A stretch of DNA of 64,000 nt from AP-15 sp035503615 (lineage in GTDB: Bacteria; Pseudomonadota; Alphaproteobacteria; ATCC43930; CGMCC-115725): assembly GCA_035503615.1 (NCBI GenBank), contig DATJTI010000088.1:1-64000 (forward strand), written 5' to 3'. The notes beneath the pieces were generated by a model. That model was not told the origin of the DNA and ran no database searches. It saw only the letters and a program-made list of their open reading frames with translations. A program made the translations under genes and the position numbers. The stretch's first letter is position 1; every line of letters begins with the position of its first letter. This document shows, in pieces, positions 8,468 to 16,631 of the stretch.

Positions 8468-11044
8468 ATCGAGGTTGGCGACGTTGAGCGCATTCGACTG
8501 GATGAAGTCGCGGCGCGGCTCGACCAGATCGCCCATCAGCGTCGAGAAGGTTTCCTCGGCGGAATCGGCGTGGCTGACCTTGACCTGCAAGAGCGCGCGG
8601 GCCTCGGGGTCGAGCGTCGTTTCCCAGAGCTGCTCCGGGTTCATCTCGCCGAGCCCCTTGTAGCGGGTGACCTCGATGCCGCGGCGGCCCAGTTCCATGA
8701 CGGCCTCGACCAGGCTGGTCGGCCCGCTGATCGGGACAGTCTTGTCGCGGGCGGTCAAAGTGCCGGCACCGGCATAGGTCTGGCGCAGCGCATCGCCATC
8801 GCTGTCAAGCCGCCGCGCCTCGGCGCTGCGCAGCAACGCCGCGTCGATCAGCCGGCGCTCGGCGAGACCCTGCCGGGTCCGGCTCAGGACCAGTCCCTCG
8901 ACCGCAGATGCGCCGGCAACCGCTTCGCCGAGCCAGCTGCGCTCCGCCTCCGGCGCCAGCAGGTTGAGGCGTGCGGCGGTGCGTTGCGCGGCTTCCCGTG
9001 CCCGGTCCGGATCGCCAAGTAGCAACGGCGACAACGCGGCGGCGATCGCCGCCTGCTCGGCCACCGCGATATCGCCGATCTTTGCCGCCAGGACCTGCAA
9101 TGAGCGGCGCTGGATACGGGCCTCGTCGAGCAGGGCGCGCAGATCGTTGCCGCCGCGCTCGACGCCGTCATGCTGGGTGAACACCGCGTCGCGCAATGCG
9201 GCATCGATGCAATAGGCTTCGAGCGCCGGATCGTCCTTCAGATAGACCGCCTTCTGGTTGCCGCGCTGCAGGCGGTAGAGCGGCGGCTGGGCGATATAGA
9301 GGAACCCCTTGTCGATCAGGCTCGCCATCTGCCGGAAAAAGAACGTCAACAGCAGCGTGCGGATGTGGCTGCCGTCGACATCGGCGTCGGTCATAATGAT
9401 GATCCGGTGGTAGCGGGCCTTGCCCGGATCAAAATCCTCGGCGCCGATGCCGGTGCCGAGTGCCGCGATCAGCGTGCCGATCTCGGCCGAACCCAGCATC
9501 TTGTCAAAGCGGGCGCGCTCGACATTGAGGATCTTGCCCTTGAGCGGCAGGATCGCCTGGAAGCGACGGTCGCGGCCTTGCTTCGCCGAGCCGCCGGCGC
9601 TGTCGCCCTCGACGATGAACAACTCGCTTTTGGCGGGGTCGCGCTCCTGGCAATCGGCGAGCTTGCCGGGCAGGTTGGCGACGTCGAGCGCACCCTTGCG
9701 CCGGGTCAGGTCGCGCGCCTTTCTCGCCGCCTCGCGCGCGGCGGCAGCCTCGACGACCTTGGCAACGATCTTTCTCGCCTCGGCCGGATGCTCCTCGAAC
9801 CACTGCACGAGCTTGTCGGCGGCAATCCCCTCGATCGCCGGGCGGACTTCGGAAGAAACCAGCTTGTCCTTGGTTTGCGACGAGAATTTCGGGTCCGGCA
9901 CCTTGACCGAGAGGACACAGGTCAGCCCCTCGCGCATATCCTCGCCGCTCAGCGTCACCTTCTCCTTCCTGGCGACGCCGCTGTCGTTGGCGTAGGTGTT
10001 AAGGGTCCGGGTCAGCGCTGCGCGAAACCCGGCGAGATGGGTCCCGCCGTCACGCTGCGGAATGTTGTTCGTAAAGCACAACATCGTCTCGTGATAGCTG
10101 TCGGTCCACTCCATCGCGATTTCGAGCAGGATGTCGCCGGGTTCGCCGGGCGAAGGCTTGCGCTCGCCGCGGATCACGATCGGCGGCGCATGCAGCGGCT
10201 GCTTGGAGCGGTCGAGGTAGCGCACGAAGGCTTCAAGCCCACCCTCGAAATGCAGCGTGACGCTTCTCGGGTCGACACCGCGCGCATCGTTCAGCGTCAG
10301 GGTCACACCGCCGTTCAGAAAGGCCAGCTCGCGCAGCCGGTGCTCGAGCGTGGTGAAGTCGAACTCGGTCCTGGTGAATGTCTCCGGGCTCGGCAGAAAA
10401 GTGATCTCGGTACCGGTGACCGGGCCGTGTCGGGCCGATCCTTCGGGCCATAACGGGGCTGGCCCGAGCTCGACGAGTGGTGCCTCGGGCGCGCCGTCGT
10501 GGAACCGCACGAACCATTCCGAGCCGCCGCGGAACACACGAAGCTCGAGCCGGGCGGACAGGGCATTGACCACCGACACACCCACTCCGTGCAACCCGCC
10601 CGAGACCTTGTAGGCGTTTTGGTTGAATTTGCCGCCGGCATGCAGGTGGGTCATGATCACTTCGGCGGCGGACACCCCCTCTTCCTCGTGGATGCCAACC
10701 GGGATGCCGCGCCCGTTGTCGCTGACCGTGACCGAGCCGTCGGCGTTGAGTGTCACCGCAACAGTGTCGCAATAGCCGGCGAGCGCCTCGTCGATCGCGT
10801 TGTCCACGACCTCGTAGACCATGTGGTGCAGACCGGAGCCGTCATCGGTGTCGCCGATATACATGCCCGGCCGCCTGCGCACGGCGTCGAGGCCGCGCAG
10901 CACCTCGATCGACTGCTCGTTATAGGTCTCGTCGATGCCGTTTGTCGGCTGCTCGCCGTTGCCGGCCAGCACCGCGGCCGAGTTCAGGTCTGTGGCGCCG
11001 CCGCCCGGCGCCGGCTGTGATTCGGATGTGGAAAGATTTGCCAT
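8462..11044 (-). CDS. gyrB: DNA gyrase subunit B
   Basis: The 860-residue ATPase subunit of DNA gyrase, which introduces negative supercoils with GyrA. GHKL ATPase motifs are clear: EVVDNAIDEALAGY, DNGRGIPVGIH and SGGLHGVGVSVVNALS (residues about 80-150). The TOPRIM part has LFIVEGDSAGGSAKQGRDR, RIIIMTDADVDGSHI and the C-terminal RYKGLGEMNPEQLWETTL. It is longer than E. coli GyrB by a segment in the late TOPRIM region, common in alphaproteobacteria. It is the last gene of the dnaA-dnaN-recF-gyrB run; only 27 nt separate it from recF. Confidence 0.97.
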   Translation of the reverse strand: MANLSTSESQPAPGGGATDLNSAAVLAGNGEQPTNGIDETYNEQSIEVLRGLDAVRRRPGMYIGDTDDGSGLHHMVYEVVDNAIDEALAGYCDTVAVTLNADGSVTVSDNGRGIPVGIHEEEGVSAAEVIMTHLHAGGKFNQNAYKVSGGLHGVGVSVVNALSARLELRVFRGGSEWFVRFHDGAPEAPLVELGPAPLWPEGSARHGPVTGTEITFLPSPETFTRTEFDFTTLEHRLRELAFLNGGVTLTLNDARGVDPRSVTLHFEGGLEAFVRYLDRSKQPLHAPPIVIRGERKPSPGEPGDILLEIAMEWTDSYHETMLCFTNNIPQRDGGTHLAGFRAALTRTLNTYANDSGVARKEKVTLSGEDMREGLTCVLSVKVPDPKFSSQTKDKLVSSEVRPAIEGIAADKLVQWFEEHPAEARKIVAKVVEAAAAREAARKARDLTRRKGALDVANLPGKLADCQERDPAKSELFIVEGDSAGGSAKQGRDRRFQAILPLKGKILNVERARFDKMLGSAEIGTLIAALGTGIGAEDFDPGKARYHRIIIMTDADVDGSHIRTLLLTFFFRQMASLIDKGFLYIAQPPLYRLQRGNQKAVYLKDDPALEAYCIDAALRDAVFTQHDGVERGGNDLRALLDEARIQRRSLQVLAAKIGDIAVAEQAAIAAALSPLLLGDPDRAREAAQRTAARLNLLAPEAERSWLGEAVAGASAVEGLVLSRTRQGLAERRLIDAALLRSAEARRLDSDGDALRQTYAGAGTLTARDKTVPISGPTSLVEAVMELGRRGIEVTRYKGLGEMNPEQLWETTLDPEARALLQVKVSHADSAEETFSTLMGDLVEPRRDFIQSNALNVANLDV

Positions 11045-11071
11045 GTGTTTCGGGATCAGAGCCTTCTCGGG

Positions 11072-12262
11072 TTAGATGGAAGCCGGTGCCAGGGCCCCGC
11101 CCCGGACCGACCAGAACTGCGCGCGATGGCGCAAGGGTGCGAACGCCGCCGGATCGGTCCCGGTCAGCCATGCCTGGCTCGCCAGCCGGGCGATCGCGTC
11201 GAACAAGGCATCGCGCCGCGCCGCGTCGAGATGGGCTGCGACCTCGTCGAGCAGCAGGATCGGCGGCTCGCCGCGCAGGGTCCGCTGCAGCGCGGCATGG
11301 GCCAACAGGATCGCGATCAGCAGCGCCTTCTGCTCGCCGGTCGAGCTGTGCTCCGCCGCAATGCCGGCGGGCGCCAGGCGAACCGCGAGGTCGCAGCGAT
11401 GCGGACCGAGTTCCGCCCCGCCGGAAATCGCATCGCCATGCCGCGCCGCCGCCAGCGCTTCGGCGAACCGCGCTTCGGCAGCCAGCGCCGGCATCTCGTC
11501 GAGCCATGCCTCGATCGTGCCGGCGAGCCGCAGGCGGGCGCGTGGAAACGGCCCCTCGGCCGCGGCACATATGGCGTCGAGACGCTCGACGGCATCGCAC
11601 CGCGCCGCCGCGACCGCGATGCCCTGCGCCGCCATCATCGCTTCGAGTGCTGCGAGCCATGCCGGATCAGCCGGACGGTGGCTCGAAATGCCGGCGCGCA
11701 GCAGCTGCGAGCGCTCGCGCAGCGCCTGCTCATAGGCGGCGACCCGGGCGGCATGCCCCGGGTCGAGGGCCAGCACCAGGCGGTCGAGAAATCGCCGGCG
11801 GGCACCGGGGCCATCGAGAAACAACCGGTCCATCGCCGGGGTCAGCCAGACGATGCCAAAGGCTTCGCCGAGCGCCGCCTGGCTCGGCACCCGTTCGCCA
11901 TCGATGTGGACGACCCGGCGCTCGCCGGTGGCGCCGTCGCGCCCGGTGCCGGCATGCCCGGTGCCGACACGCAGCGTGCCGTGGCGCAGCGCCAGCTCGG
12001 CTGCGACCGCCCAGCCGCCCGTGACCGCCCAGCCGCCCGCGATCGGTGACCCGGGAAGTTCCGCTTCTCCCGGGATCCGCCACCGCTCGATTTCGGTCAG
12101 CCTCGCCCGGCGCAGCCCGCGGCCCGGGGCCAAGAGCGACACCGCTTCGAGGAGATTGGTCTTGCCGGCGCCGTTGGCCCCGGTCAGCACGACCGGATCG
12201 GTGCCGAGCGCGAGGCTCGTCCGGCGGTAGTTGCGGAAATCGGTCAGCATCAGCCGGGTCAC
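11072..12262 (-). CDS. recF: DNA replication and repair protein RecF
   Basis: A 396-residue SMC-like ATPase of the RecFOR pathway that loads RecA at gapped DNA. It has LTDFRNYRR at the start, Walker A GANGAGKTNLLEA near residue 40, the ABC signature HSSTGEQKALLIA and Walker B PILLLDEVAAHLD. GTG 12262 (VTRLMLTDF) is chosen from family alignment; ATG 12250 is the alternative. No clear ribosome site is seen, so coupling to dnaN is possible. It contains an 18-bp in-frame duplication (12005-12040) that inserts a doubled GGWAV peptide. Confidence 0.94.
   Translation of the reverse strand: MTRLMLTDFRNYRRTSLALGTDPVVLTGANGAGKTNLLEAVSLLAPGRGLRRARLTEIERWRIPGEAELPGSPIAGGWAVTGGWAVAAELALRHGTLRVGTGHAGTGRDGATGERRVVHIDGERVPSQAALGEAFGIVWLTPAMDRLFLDGPGARRRFLDRLVLALDPGHAARVAAYEQALRERSQLLRAGISSHRPADPAWLAALEAMMAAQGIAVAAARCDAVERLDAICAAAEGPFPRARLRLAGTIEAWLDEMPALAAEARFAEALAAARHGDAISGGAELGPHRCDLAVRLAPAGIAAEHSSTGEQKALLIAILLAHAALQRTLRGEPPILLLDEVAAHLDAARRDALFDAIARLASQAWLTGTDPAAFAPLRHRAQFWSVRGGALAPASI
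12005..12040. repeat. 18-bp tandem duplication inside recF
   Basis: GACCGCCCAGCCGCCCGT (12005-12022) is followed directly by the same unit ending in C (12023-12040), 17/18 identical. It is in frame and adds six residues, giving a doubled GGWAV peptide after Walker A, in a region where RecF homologues vary in length. Confidence 0.85.
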
Positions 12263-12277
12263 GCCGATGCGCGCTGC

Positions 12278-12305
12278 CGCTGCCGCCGCGTCGCTGCCGC
12301 CGCGT
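12278..12305. repeat. 14-bp tandem duplication just upstream of recF
   Basis: CGCTGCCGCCGCGT occurs twice in a row without mismatch (12278-12291 and 12292-12305), 16 nt before the recF start. It lies between dnaN (stop near 12436) and recF and may be why no ribosome site is recognisable there. Confidence 0.75.
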
Positions 12306-12435
12306 TGCTGCGGCGCCTCGAGCGAGGCCCGGGCCGCGCTGCAGGCAGGCTTGGACACACCCTGATTCACCGGGATTATATGGGGCTGCCGGCCCTCGAA
12401 TTCACCCGGCCGGCAGCATCGCGCCGCAGCCGGGA

Positions 12436-13605
12436 TCACACGCGCATCGGCATCAGCACATAGAGTGCGGTCGGGTCGGCGCGGTCGCGCACGATCGTCG
12501 GCGATGCCGAATCCGACATCAGGAATTGCGCACCTTCGCCCTCGATCTGATCGGCGATATCGAGCAGATAGCGCGAGTTGAAGCCGATCTCGATCGGTTC
12601 GGCGAGATAGCTGGCGTCGATCTCCTCGACCGCGGTGCCGTTCTCGGGACTCGTCGCCGATACCGCGAGGCTGCCGCCATTGGCGCCCGGCACGATTGCG
12701 AGCTTGACCGCCCGGCTCTTTTCGCTGGAGATCGTCGAGACCCGATCCACCGCCTCGGCAAATTCCTTGCACTTGACCTCGAGGATCTTGTCGTTGCCGG
12801 ACGGGATCACCCGGTCGTAATCGGGAAATGTCCCGTCGATCAGCTTCGAGGTCAGCGCCGCCGCCGCACTCTGCTCCGAGCCGTGCAATGCAAAGCGGAT
12901 CTTGGTCTCGCTCAGCGCCACCTCGATCTCGTCCTCGCCCTCTTCGACGAGCTTGCGCAATTCGATGACGGTCTTGCGCGGCACGATGATCCCCGGCATC
13001 CCGGCCGCACCCTCGGGCATCACGATCTCGACGCGGGCGAGGCGGTGCCCGTCGGTGGCGACCGCGCGGATCACCGGCACCTCGTTGTTCTTGGTCGCGT
13101 GCAAGTAAATTCCGTTCAGATAGTAGCGCGTCTCCTCGGTCGAGATCGCGAACCGGGTGCGGTCGACCAGCATGCGCAGCTCGGCGGCGGTCAGGGTGAA
13201 GCTGTGCGCCAGTTCGCCGCTCGACATGACCGGGTAATCCTCCGGCGGCAGGCAGGCGAGCGTGAAGGTCGACCGGCCGGAGCGCAGCACCAGGCTGCTG
13301 CGCTCGCCACTCGCCTCGATCTCGATCTGGGCGCCATCGCGCAACTTGCGCACGATATCATAGAGCGTGTGCGCCGGTGCCGTGGTGCGCCCGGCGCGCT
13401 CGACCCGGCTCGCCACCCGCTCGACGATCTCGAGATCCATGTCGGTGGCACTGAGCGCCAGCGTGCCGGCACCCGAGCCGCCATCCGCAGCATCGGCCTG
13501 CAGCAGCACATTGGACAGGATCGGGATCGTGTTGCGCCGCTCGACAACGCTCTGCACATGCCCCAGAGCCTTCAATAGAGCGCCCCGTTCGATGATCAAT
13601 TTCAT
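12436..13605 (-). CDS. dnaN: DNA polymerase III beta sliding clamp
   Basis: A 389-residue ring-forming clamp that tethers DNA polymerase III. The start MKLIIERGALLKALGHVQSV matches the family, with ATG at 13605. Typical features: RNTIPILSNVLLQA, ATDMDLEI, the RYYLNGIYLHA and ATDGHRLAR motifs, DYDRVIPSGNDKILEV and the C-terminal LYVLMPMRV that closes the third domain. Slightly longer than usual (about 372) because of a Gly/Ala loop near residue 36. It follows dnaA after 174 nt and precedes recF on the same strand. Confidence 0.97.
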   Translation of the reverse strand: MKLIIERGALLKALGHVQSVVERRNTIPILSNVLLQADAADGGSGAGTLALSATDMDLEIVERVASRVERAGRTTAPAHTLYDIVRKLRDGAQIEIEASGERSSLVLRSGRSTFTLACLPPEDYPVMSSGELAHSFTLTAAELRMLVDRTRFAISTEETRYYLNGIYLHATKNNEVPVIRAVATDGHRLARVEIVMPEGAAGMPGIIVPRKTVIELRKLVEEGEDEIEVALSETKIRFALHGSEQSAAAALTSKLIDGTFPDYDRVIPSGNDKILEVKCKEFAEAVDRVSTISSEKSRAVKLAIVPGANGGSLAVSATSPENGTAVEEIDASYLAEPIEIGFNSRYLLDIADQIEGEGAQFLMSDSASPTIVRDRADPTALYVLMPMRV

Positions 13606-13779
13606 TTGGCCACACGCAGATTGGCGAACCGGTCGGCACCCGCCGGAAGCGGCTGGCGTCCCGTCGCACCGGCCAGAGGGCGGCCGACGGACCCGCATCC
13701 TAGCACAGAACCGGGGTCCGCCCCAGCGGTCGGTTTCGCGGCTGCCGGTTTCGGGGGTGCCGGTGGCGGCGCGCCCCGG

Positions 13780-15243
13780 TCAGCCCTGCAGCATCCGTCG
13801 CAGCAGCTCGACATCCTCGGCGAGTGCGGGATCGGTCGCCATCAGCTCCTCGATCTTGCGCACCGCGTGAATCACCGTGGTGTGGTCGCGACCGCCGAAT
13901 TTGCGGCCGATCTCCGGCAGCGACCGGGTCGTCAGATGCTTGGCGAGATACATCGCGACCTGGCGCGGCCGGGCGACGATGCGGGCGCGCCGCTCGGACA
14001 TCATCTCCGCCAGCCGCACGTTGAAATGCTCGGCGACGCGCCGCTGGATCTCGTCGATCGTCACCCGCCGCTCATGCGAGCGCAGCAAATCGTGCAGCTC
14101 CTCCTGCGCGGTTTCGAGCGAGATTTCGCGGCCGACGAGCTGCATGTTGGCGACGATGCGGTTCAACGCACCTTCGAGCTCGCGCACGTTGGAGGTGATC
14201 TTGTGCGCGAGGAACTCCATGACCTTTTGCGGGATCTGTAAATTGGTCTGCTCGGCTTTCGATTGCAGGATGCCCAGGCGCAGCTCGTAGGTGGTCGGAT
14301 GCAGATCGGCGACGAGGCCCCAGCCGAGCCGCGAGCGCATGCGCTCTTCGAGCCCGGCGAGATCGGAAGGCGATTTGTCTGCGGAGATCACGATCTGGCG
14401 GTTCTGGTCGACGAGCGCATTAAAGGTATGAAAAAGCTCCTCCTGGGTCGATTCCTTGCCGCTGATGAACTGCACGTCGTCGATCATCAGCAGATCGACC
14501 GAGCGAAATTCTTCCTTGAAATCCATTGTCGATTTGAAGCGCAGCGCGCGGACGAACTGATACATGAACTTCTCGGCCGACAAATAGATGACCTTGCGGC
14601 CGCAAGCCTGCTTGCGGACATGCCAGGCGACCGCATGCATCAGATGCGTCTTGCCGAGGCCGACCCCGCCATAAAGAAACAGCGGGTTGAACGGCACCGT
14701 GCGGACCGGGCCGGCGCAGGCTTCGGCGACCCGCCGGGCCGCGGCATGCGCCAGTTCGTTAGGTTTGCCGACGATAAAATTCTCGAAGGTGAAGCGCGGA
14801 TCGAGCCCCGGCGATTGCGACCGTTCGTCATCGAGCATGGCGGCCGGCTCCTCGGGGTTCGGCGGCGGATGATCTGCGGCGGCAGCTTCGGCAATCGTCA
14901 TCTCTGCGGGTGCCGATAGGGGTGGCACCACGACCACCGACACGCGCTTGACCTGCCGATTCTCCGCCCGCCACAGCGCCAGGATGCGATCCGCGTAATG
15001 CGAGGCGACCCAGTCGCGAAAGAACCGTGCCGGGGCAGCGATCACCGCCTCGCCGCCATCGACCCGCTGCACACTGATCGGCATGAGCCAGCTGCGATAG
15101 GCAGTTTCTCCGACCTCCTGTTTGAGTTGGCCAAGAACCCGGTTCCATTGCGCCTGCGACGTGGGTGTCGCGCTGTCGGCGCTGTCAATTTCCGCCACCA
15201 CCACATCCCCCCGATCAAAGGACGGCAGCACCGCCCGGTTCAA
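13780..15243 (-). CDS. dnaA: Chromosomal replication initiator protein DnaA
   Basis: The AAA+ initiator that melts oriC. 487 residues from a TTG at 15243; the more likely start may be one of three successive GTG codons (VVVAEIDSAD, about residues 14-16), which follow GATCGGGGGG. Domain I contains WNRVLGQLKQEVGETAYRSW. Domain III has Walker A YGGVGLGKTHLM, Walker B LLMIDDVQFI and sensor SRLGWGLVADL. Domain IV has the helix-turn-helix signature FGGRDHTTVIHAVRKIE. Domain II is short and Pro/Glu-rich. The gene order dnaA-dnaN-recF-gyrB is intact. Confidence 0.97.
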   Translation of the reverse strand: MNRAVLPSFDRGDVVVAEIDSADSATPTSQAQWNRVLGQLKQEVGETAYRSWLMPISVQRVDGGEAVIAAPARFFRDWVASHYADRILALWRAENRQVKRVSVVVVPPLSAPAEMTIAEAAAADHPPPNPEEPAAMLDDERSQSPGLDPRFTFENFIVGKPNELAHAAARRVAEACAGPVRTVPFNPLFLYGGVGLGKTHLMHAVAWHVRKQACGRKVIYLSAEKFMYQFVRALRFKSTMDFKEEFRSVDLLMIDDVQFISGKESTQEELFHTFNALVDQNRQIVISADKSPSDLAGLEERMRSRLGWGLVADLHPTTYELRLGILQSKAEQTNLQIPQKVMEFLAHKITSNVRELEGALNRIVANMQLVGREISLETAQEELHDLLRSHERRVTIDEIQRRVAEHFNVRLAEMMSERRARIVARPRQVAMYLAKHLTTRSLPEIGRKFGGRDHTTVIHAVRKIEELMATDPALAEDVELLRRMLQG

Positions 15244-15606
15244 ACGCCGGCAATATTACGAGCTCGCTACGTAAATATACGGCAGCCCGTTTGCTGTAAT
15301 GTGCAGATTACGTGTCTCCCCGGAAGCGATTTTATTAACCATCGTTGGCCATGCGCGGCCACGATTGCTTTGCCCTAAGCGGGATTTACAGAGCACCAAC
15401 GTGGTGTTGCTGCTGCATTTGGAAGATGCTAACTGATGCGTCGAAACGAAGGCAAGCGACTGAAAGGGGAACGTCACAACATTTTTTCGCCGTGCCCGCG
15501 GGCCGCGCAGCAACCGCCGGCACCCCCGGCCGGATCGGTCGGGAGCTCAACCGGTTGTCGGCCCGGTCGAGCACCGAACGAATTCGGCGCGCACCGATCA
15601 ACTTTT

Positions 15607-15646
15607 CGTGAAGATGCAATGCGGCTCGTGAAGATGCAATGCGCCG
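15607..15646. repeat. 20-bp tandem duplication downstream of rpsT
   Basis: CGTGAAGATGCAATGCGGCT (15607-15626) is followed by a copy ending GCGCCG (15627-15646), 18 of 20 identical. It lies in the 3' flank of rpsT and touches the GC hairpin at 15641-15660. Confidence 0.85.
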
Positions 15647-15660
15647 CCTGGGGGCGGCGC
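15641..15660 (-). terminator. GC hairpin after rpsT
   Basis: GCGCCGCC (15641-15648) and GGCGGCGC (15653-15660) form a perfect 8-bp stem with a 4-nt loop, about 60 nt past the rpsT stop. No strong U-tract follows in the minus direction, so termination is inferred from position and stem strength. Confidence 0.4.
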
Positions 15661-15681
15661 GGGCCTCGCGGTGCGGCGGCG

Positions 15682-15719
15682 GGCGCGAAGGGCAGGCCCA
15701 GGCGCGAAGGACAGGTTCA
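15682..15719. repeat. 19-bp tandem duplication spanning the rpsT stop codon
   Basis: GGCGCGAAGGGCAGGCCCA (15682-15700) is followed by GGCGCGAAGGACAGGTTCA (15701-15719), 16 of 19 identical. The last three bases of the second copy are the rpsT stop codon on the minus strand; the first copy has CCA there. Confidence 0.8.
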
Positions 15720-15977
15720 GAGGGCGTTGATTCGGGCGGCGAGGCGGGACAATTTGCGCGCGACCGTGTTCTTGTGCATGACACCTTTGGTCGTCGCCCG
15801 ATGCAGTTCGGGCTGGGCCAGCTGCAACGCTGACTGCGCTGCCGCCCTGTCGCCGGTGGCGATCGCCGTCTCGACTTTCTTGACAAAGGTGCGCACCCGG
15901 CTGATCCGGGAGCGGTTGATCGCGGTGCGCTTTGCCGTCTGGCGGATGCGCTTTTCCGCCGATTTGTGGGTGGCCAT
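15717..15977 (-). CDS. rpsT: 30S ribosomal protein S20
   Basis: The 86-residue basic protein S20, which binds 16S rRNA early in 30S assembly. MATHKSAEKRIRQTAKRT, the AINRSRISRVRTFVKKVE helix and the family block GVMHKNTVARKLSRLAARI are diagnostic; length matches the family. It lies upstream of dnaA on the same strand, as in many alphaproteobacteria. A sigma70-like promoter is placed at 16009-16035. Confidence 0.97.
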   Translation of the reverse strand: MATHKSAEKRIRQTAKRTAINRSRISRVRTFVKKVETAIATGDRAAAQSALQLAQPELHRATTKGVMHKNTVARKLSRLAARINAL

Positions 15978-16008
15978 CGGGGCTCGCCAAGTGATCCGAG
16001 GCGGCTCT

Positions 16009-16035
16009 TCTATAAGGACCGTGCGACCGGGTCAA
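16009..16035 (-). promoter_or_regulatory. Candidate rpsT promoter
   Basis: On the minus strand TTGACC (16030-16035) is followed after 15 nt by TATAGA (16009-16014). The gap is short for sigma70 but shifting the -10 by one or two bases gives 16-17. It ends about 30 nt before the rpsT ATG. Confidence 0.45.
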
Positions 16036-16229
16036 CCATCGCGGAGTGCCGGGGCATCCCGCCACCTTCGCGCGGCCCGGGTGAACCCACCGTGGCGCAG
16101 TCCGGGTTAACTGCGGCCCGGGTCAACAAAGGCTCGCCGTCCCCCAGTGATCACGATATCGTCGAATGCCGCGCCGGCGGGCCCGGGCACGAGACCGCGG
16201 GAATGCGACAACCGTCAAGGAGAACAATC

Positions 16230-16586
16230 ATGGCCTATGGCATCCAGCACGTCCATCTGAAGACCCGCGATCCCAAGGCAACCATGCAGTTCTATATCGA
16301 CAATTTCGGCGCGACATTGAAGGCGGAGATCCCGGGCCGCGGCTTCCGTCTCGACCTGCACGGGCTGCAGCTCAACATCACGACGCTGATCGCCAGCCAG
16401 AACCACGAGCAGCGTTACGGCATCGAGCATATCGCGGTCGACACCGATGACTATGCCGGCACGATCGCGCGGATGCGCAACAACGGCGTCAAGATCCTCG
16501 AAGAGATGGCGCCCAACAACGGCCGTCGCGTGTGCTTTGTCGAGGCTCCCGACGGAGCCCAGATGGAATTGATCGAAAAGGTCTGA
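16230..16586 (+). CDS. VOC (glyoxalase/dioxygenase fold) protein
   Basis: A 118-residue single-module vicinal oxygen chelate protein. The start IQHVHLKTRDPKATMQFY supplies the first metal-ligand His, YGIEHIAVDTDD a further His, and the C-terminal CFVEAPDGAQMELIEK the family's Glu. AAGGAG lies 8 nt before ATG 16230. It may be a lactoylglutathione lyase-like isomerase or dioxygenase acting in trans with the downstream LLM oxidoreductase, which begins 45 nt later. Substrate is not visible. Confidence 0.85.
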   Translation: MAYGIQHVHLKTRDPKATMQFYIDNFGATLKAEIPGRGFRLDLHGLQLNITTLIASQNHEQRYGIEHIAVDTDDYAGTIARMRNNGVKILEEMAPNNGRRVCFVEAPDGAQMELIEKV

Positions 16587-16631
16587 GCCGATCCGCCGCC
16601 GCGGGCGTGCGACCGCAAAGAGGGGCCGAGC

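Larger units (their letters stand above)
15244..15716. other. dnaA-rpsT intergenic region
   Basis: 473 bp with no convincing gene. The dnaA-proximal 120 bp is AT-richer and has several TTACG/CGTAA elements, including a TACGTA palindrome, suggesting the dnaA promoter. TTAACCAT (15335-15342) resembles a CtrA half-site, followed by an imperfect inverted repeat ATCGTTGGCC/GGCCACGAT (15341-15366). No TTATCCACA-like DnaA box cluster was found, so this is not claimed as oriC. The rpsT-proximal part holds a hairpin and two tandem duplications. Confidence 0.5.

Noticed and set aside
9170..10453. Long plus-strand ORF opposite gyrB
   Set aside because: Antisense shadow of a well-conserved gene; Arg/Gly/Ala-rich translation with no family resemblance, as GC-rich codon bias produces.
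15244..15716. Chromosomal origin (oriC)
   Set aside because: Next to dnaA, but no DnaA-box cluster found; alphaproteobacterial origins are often elsewhere.
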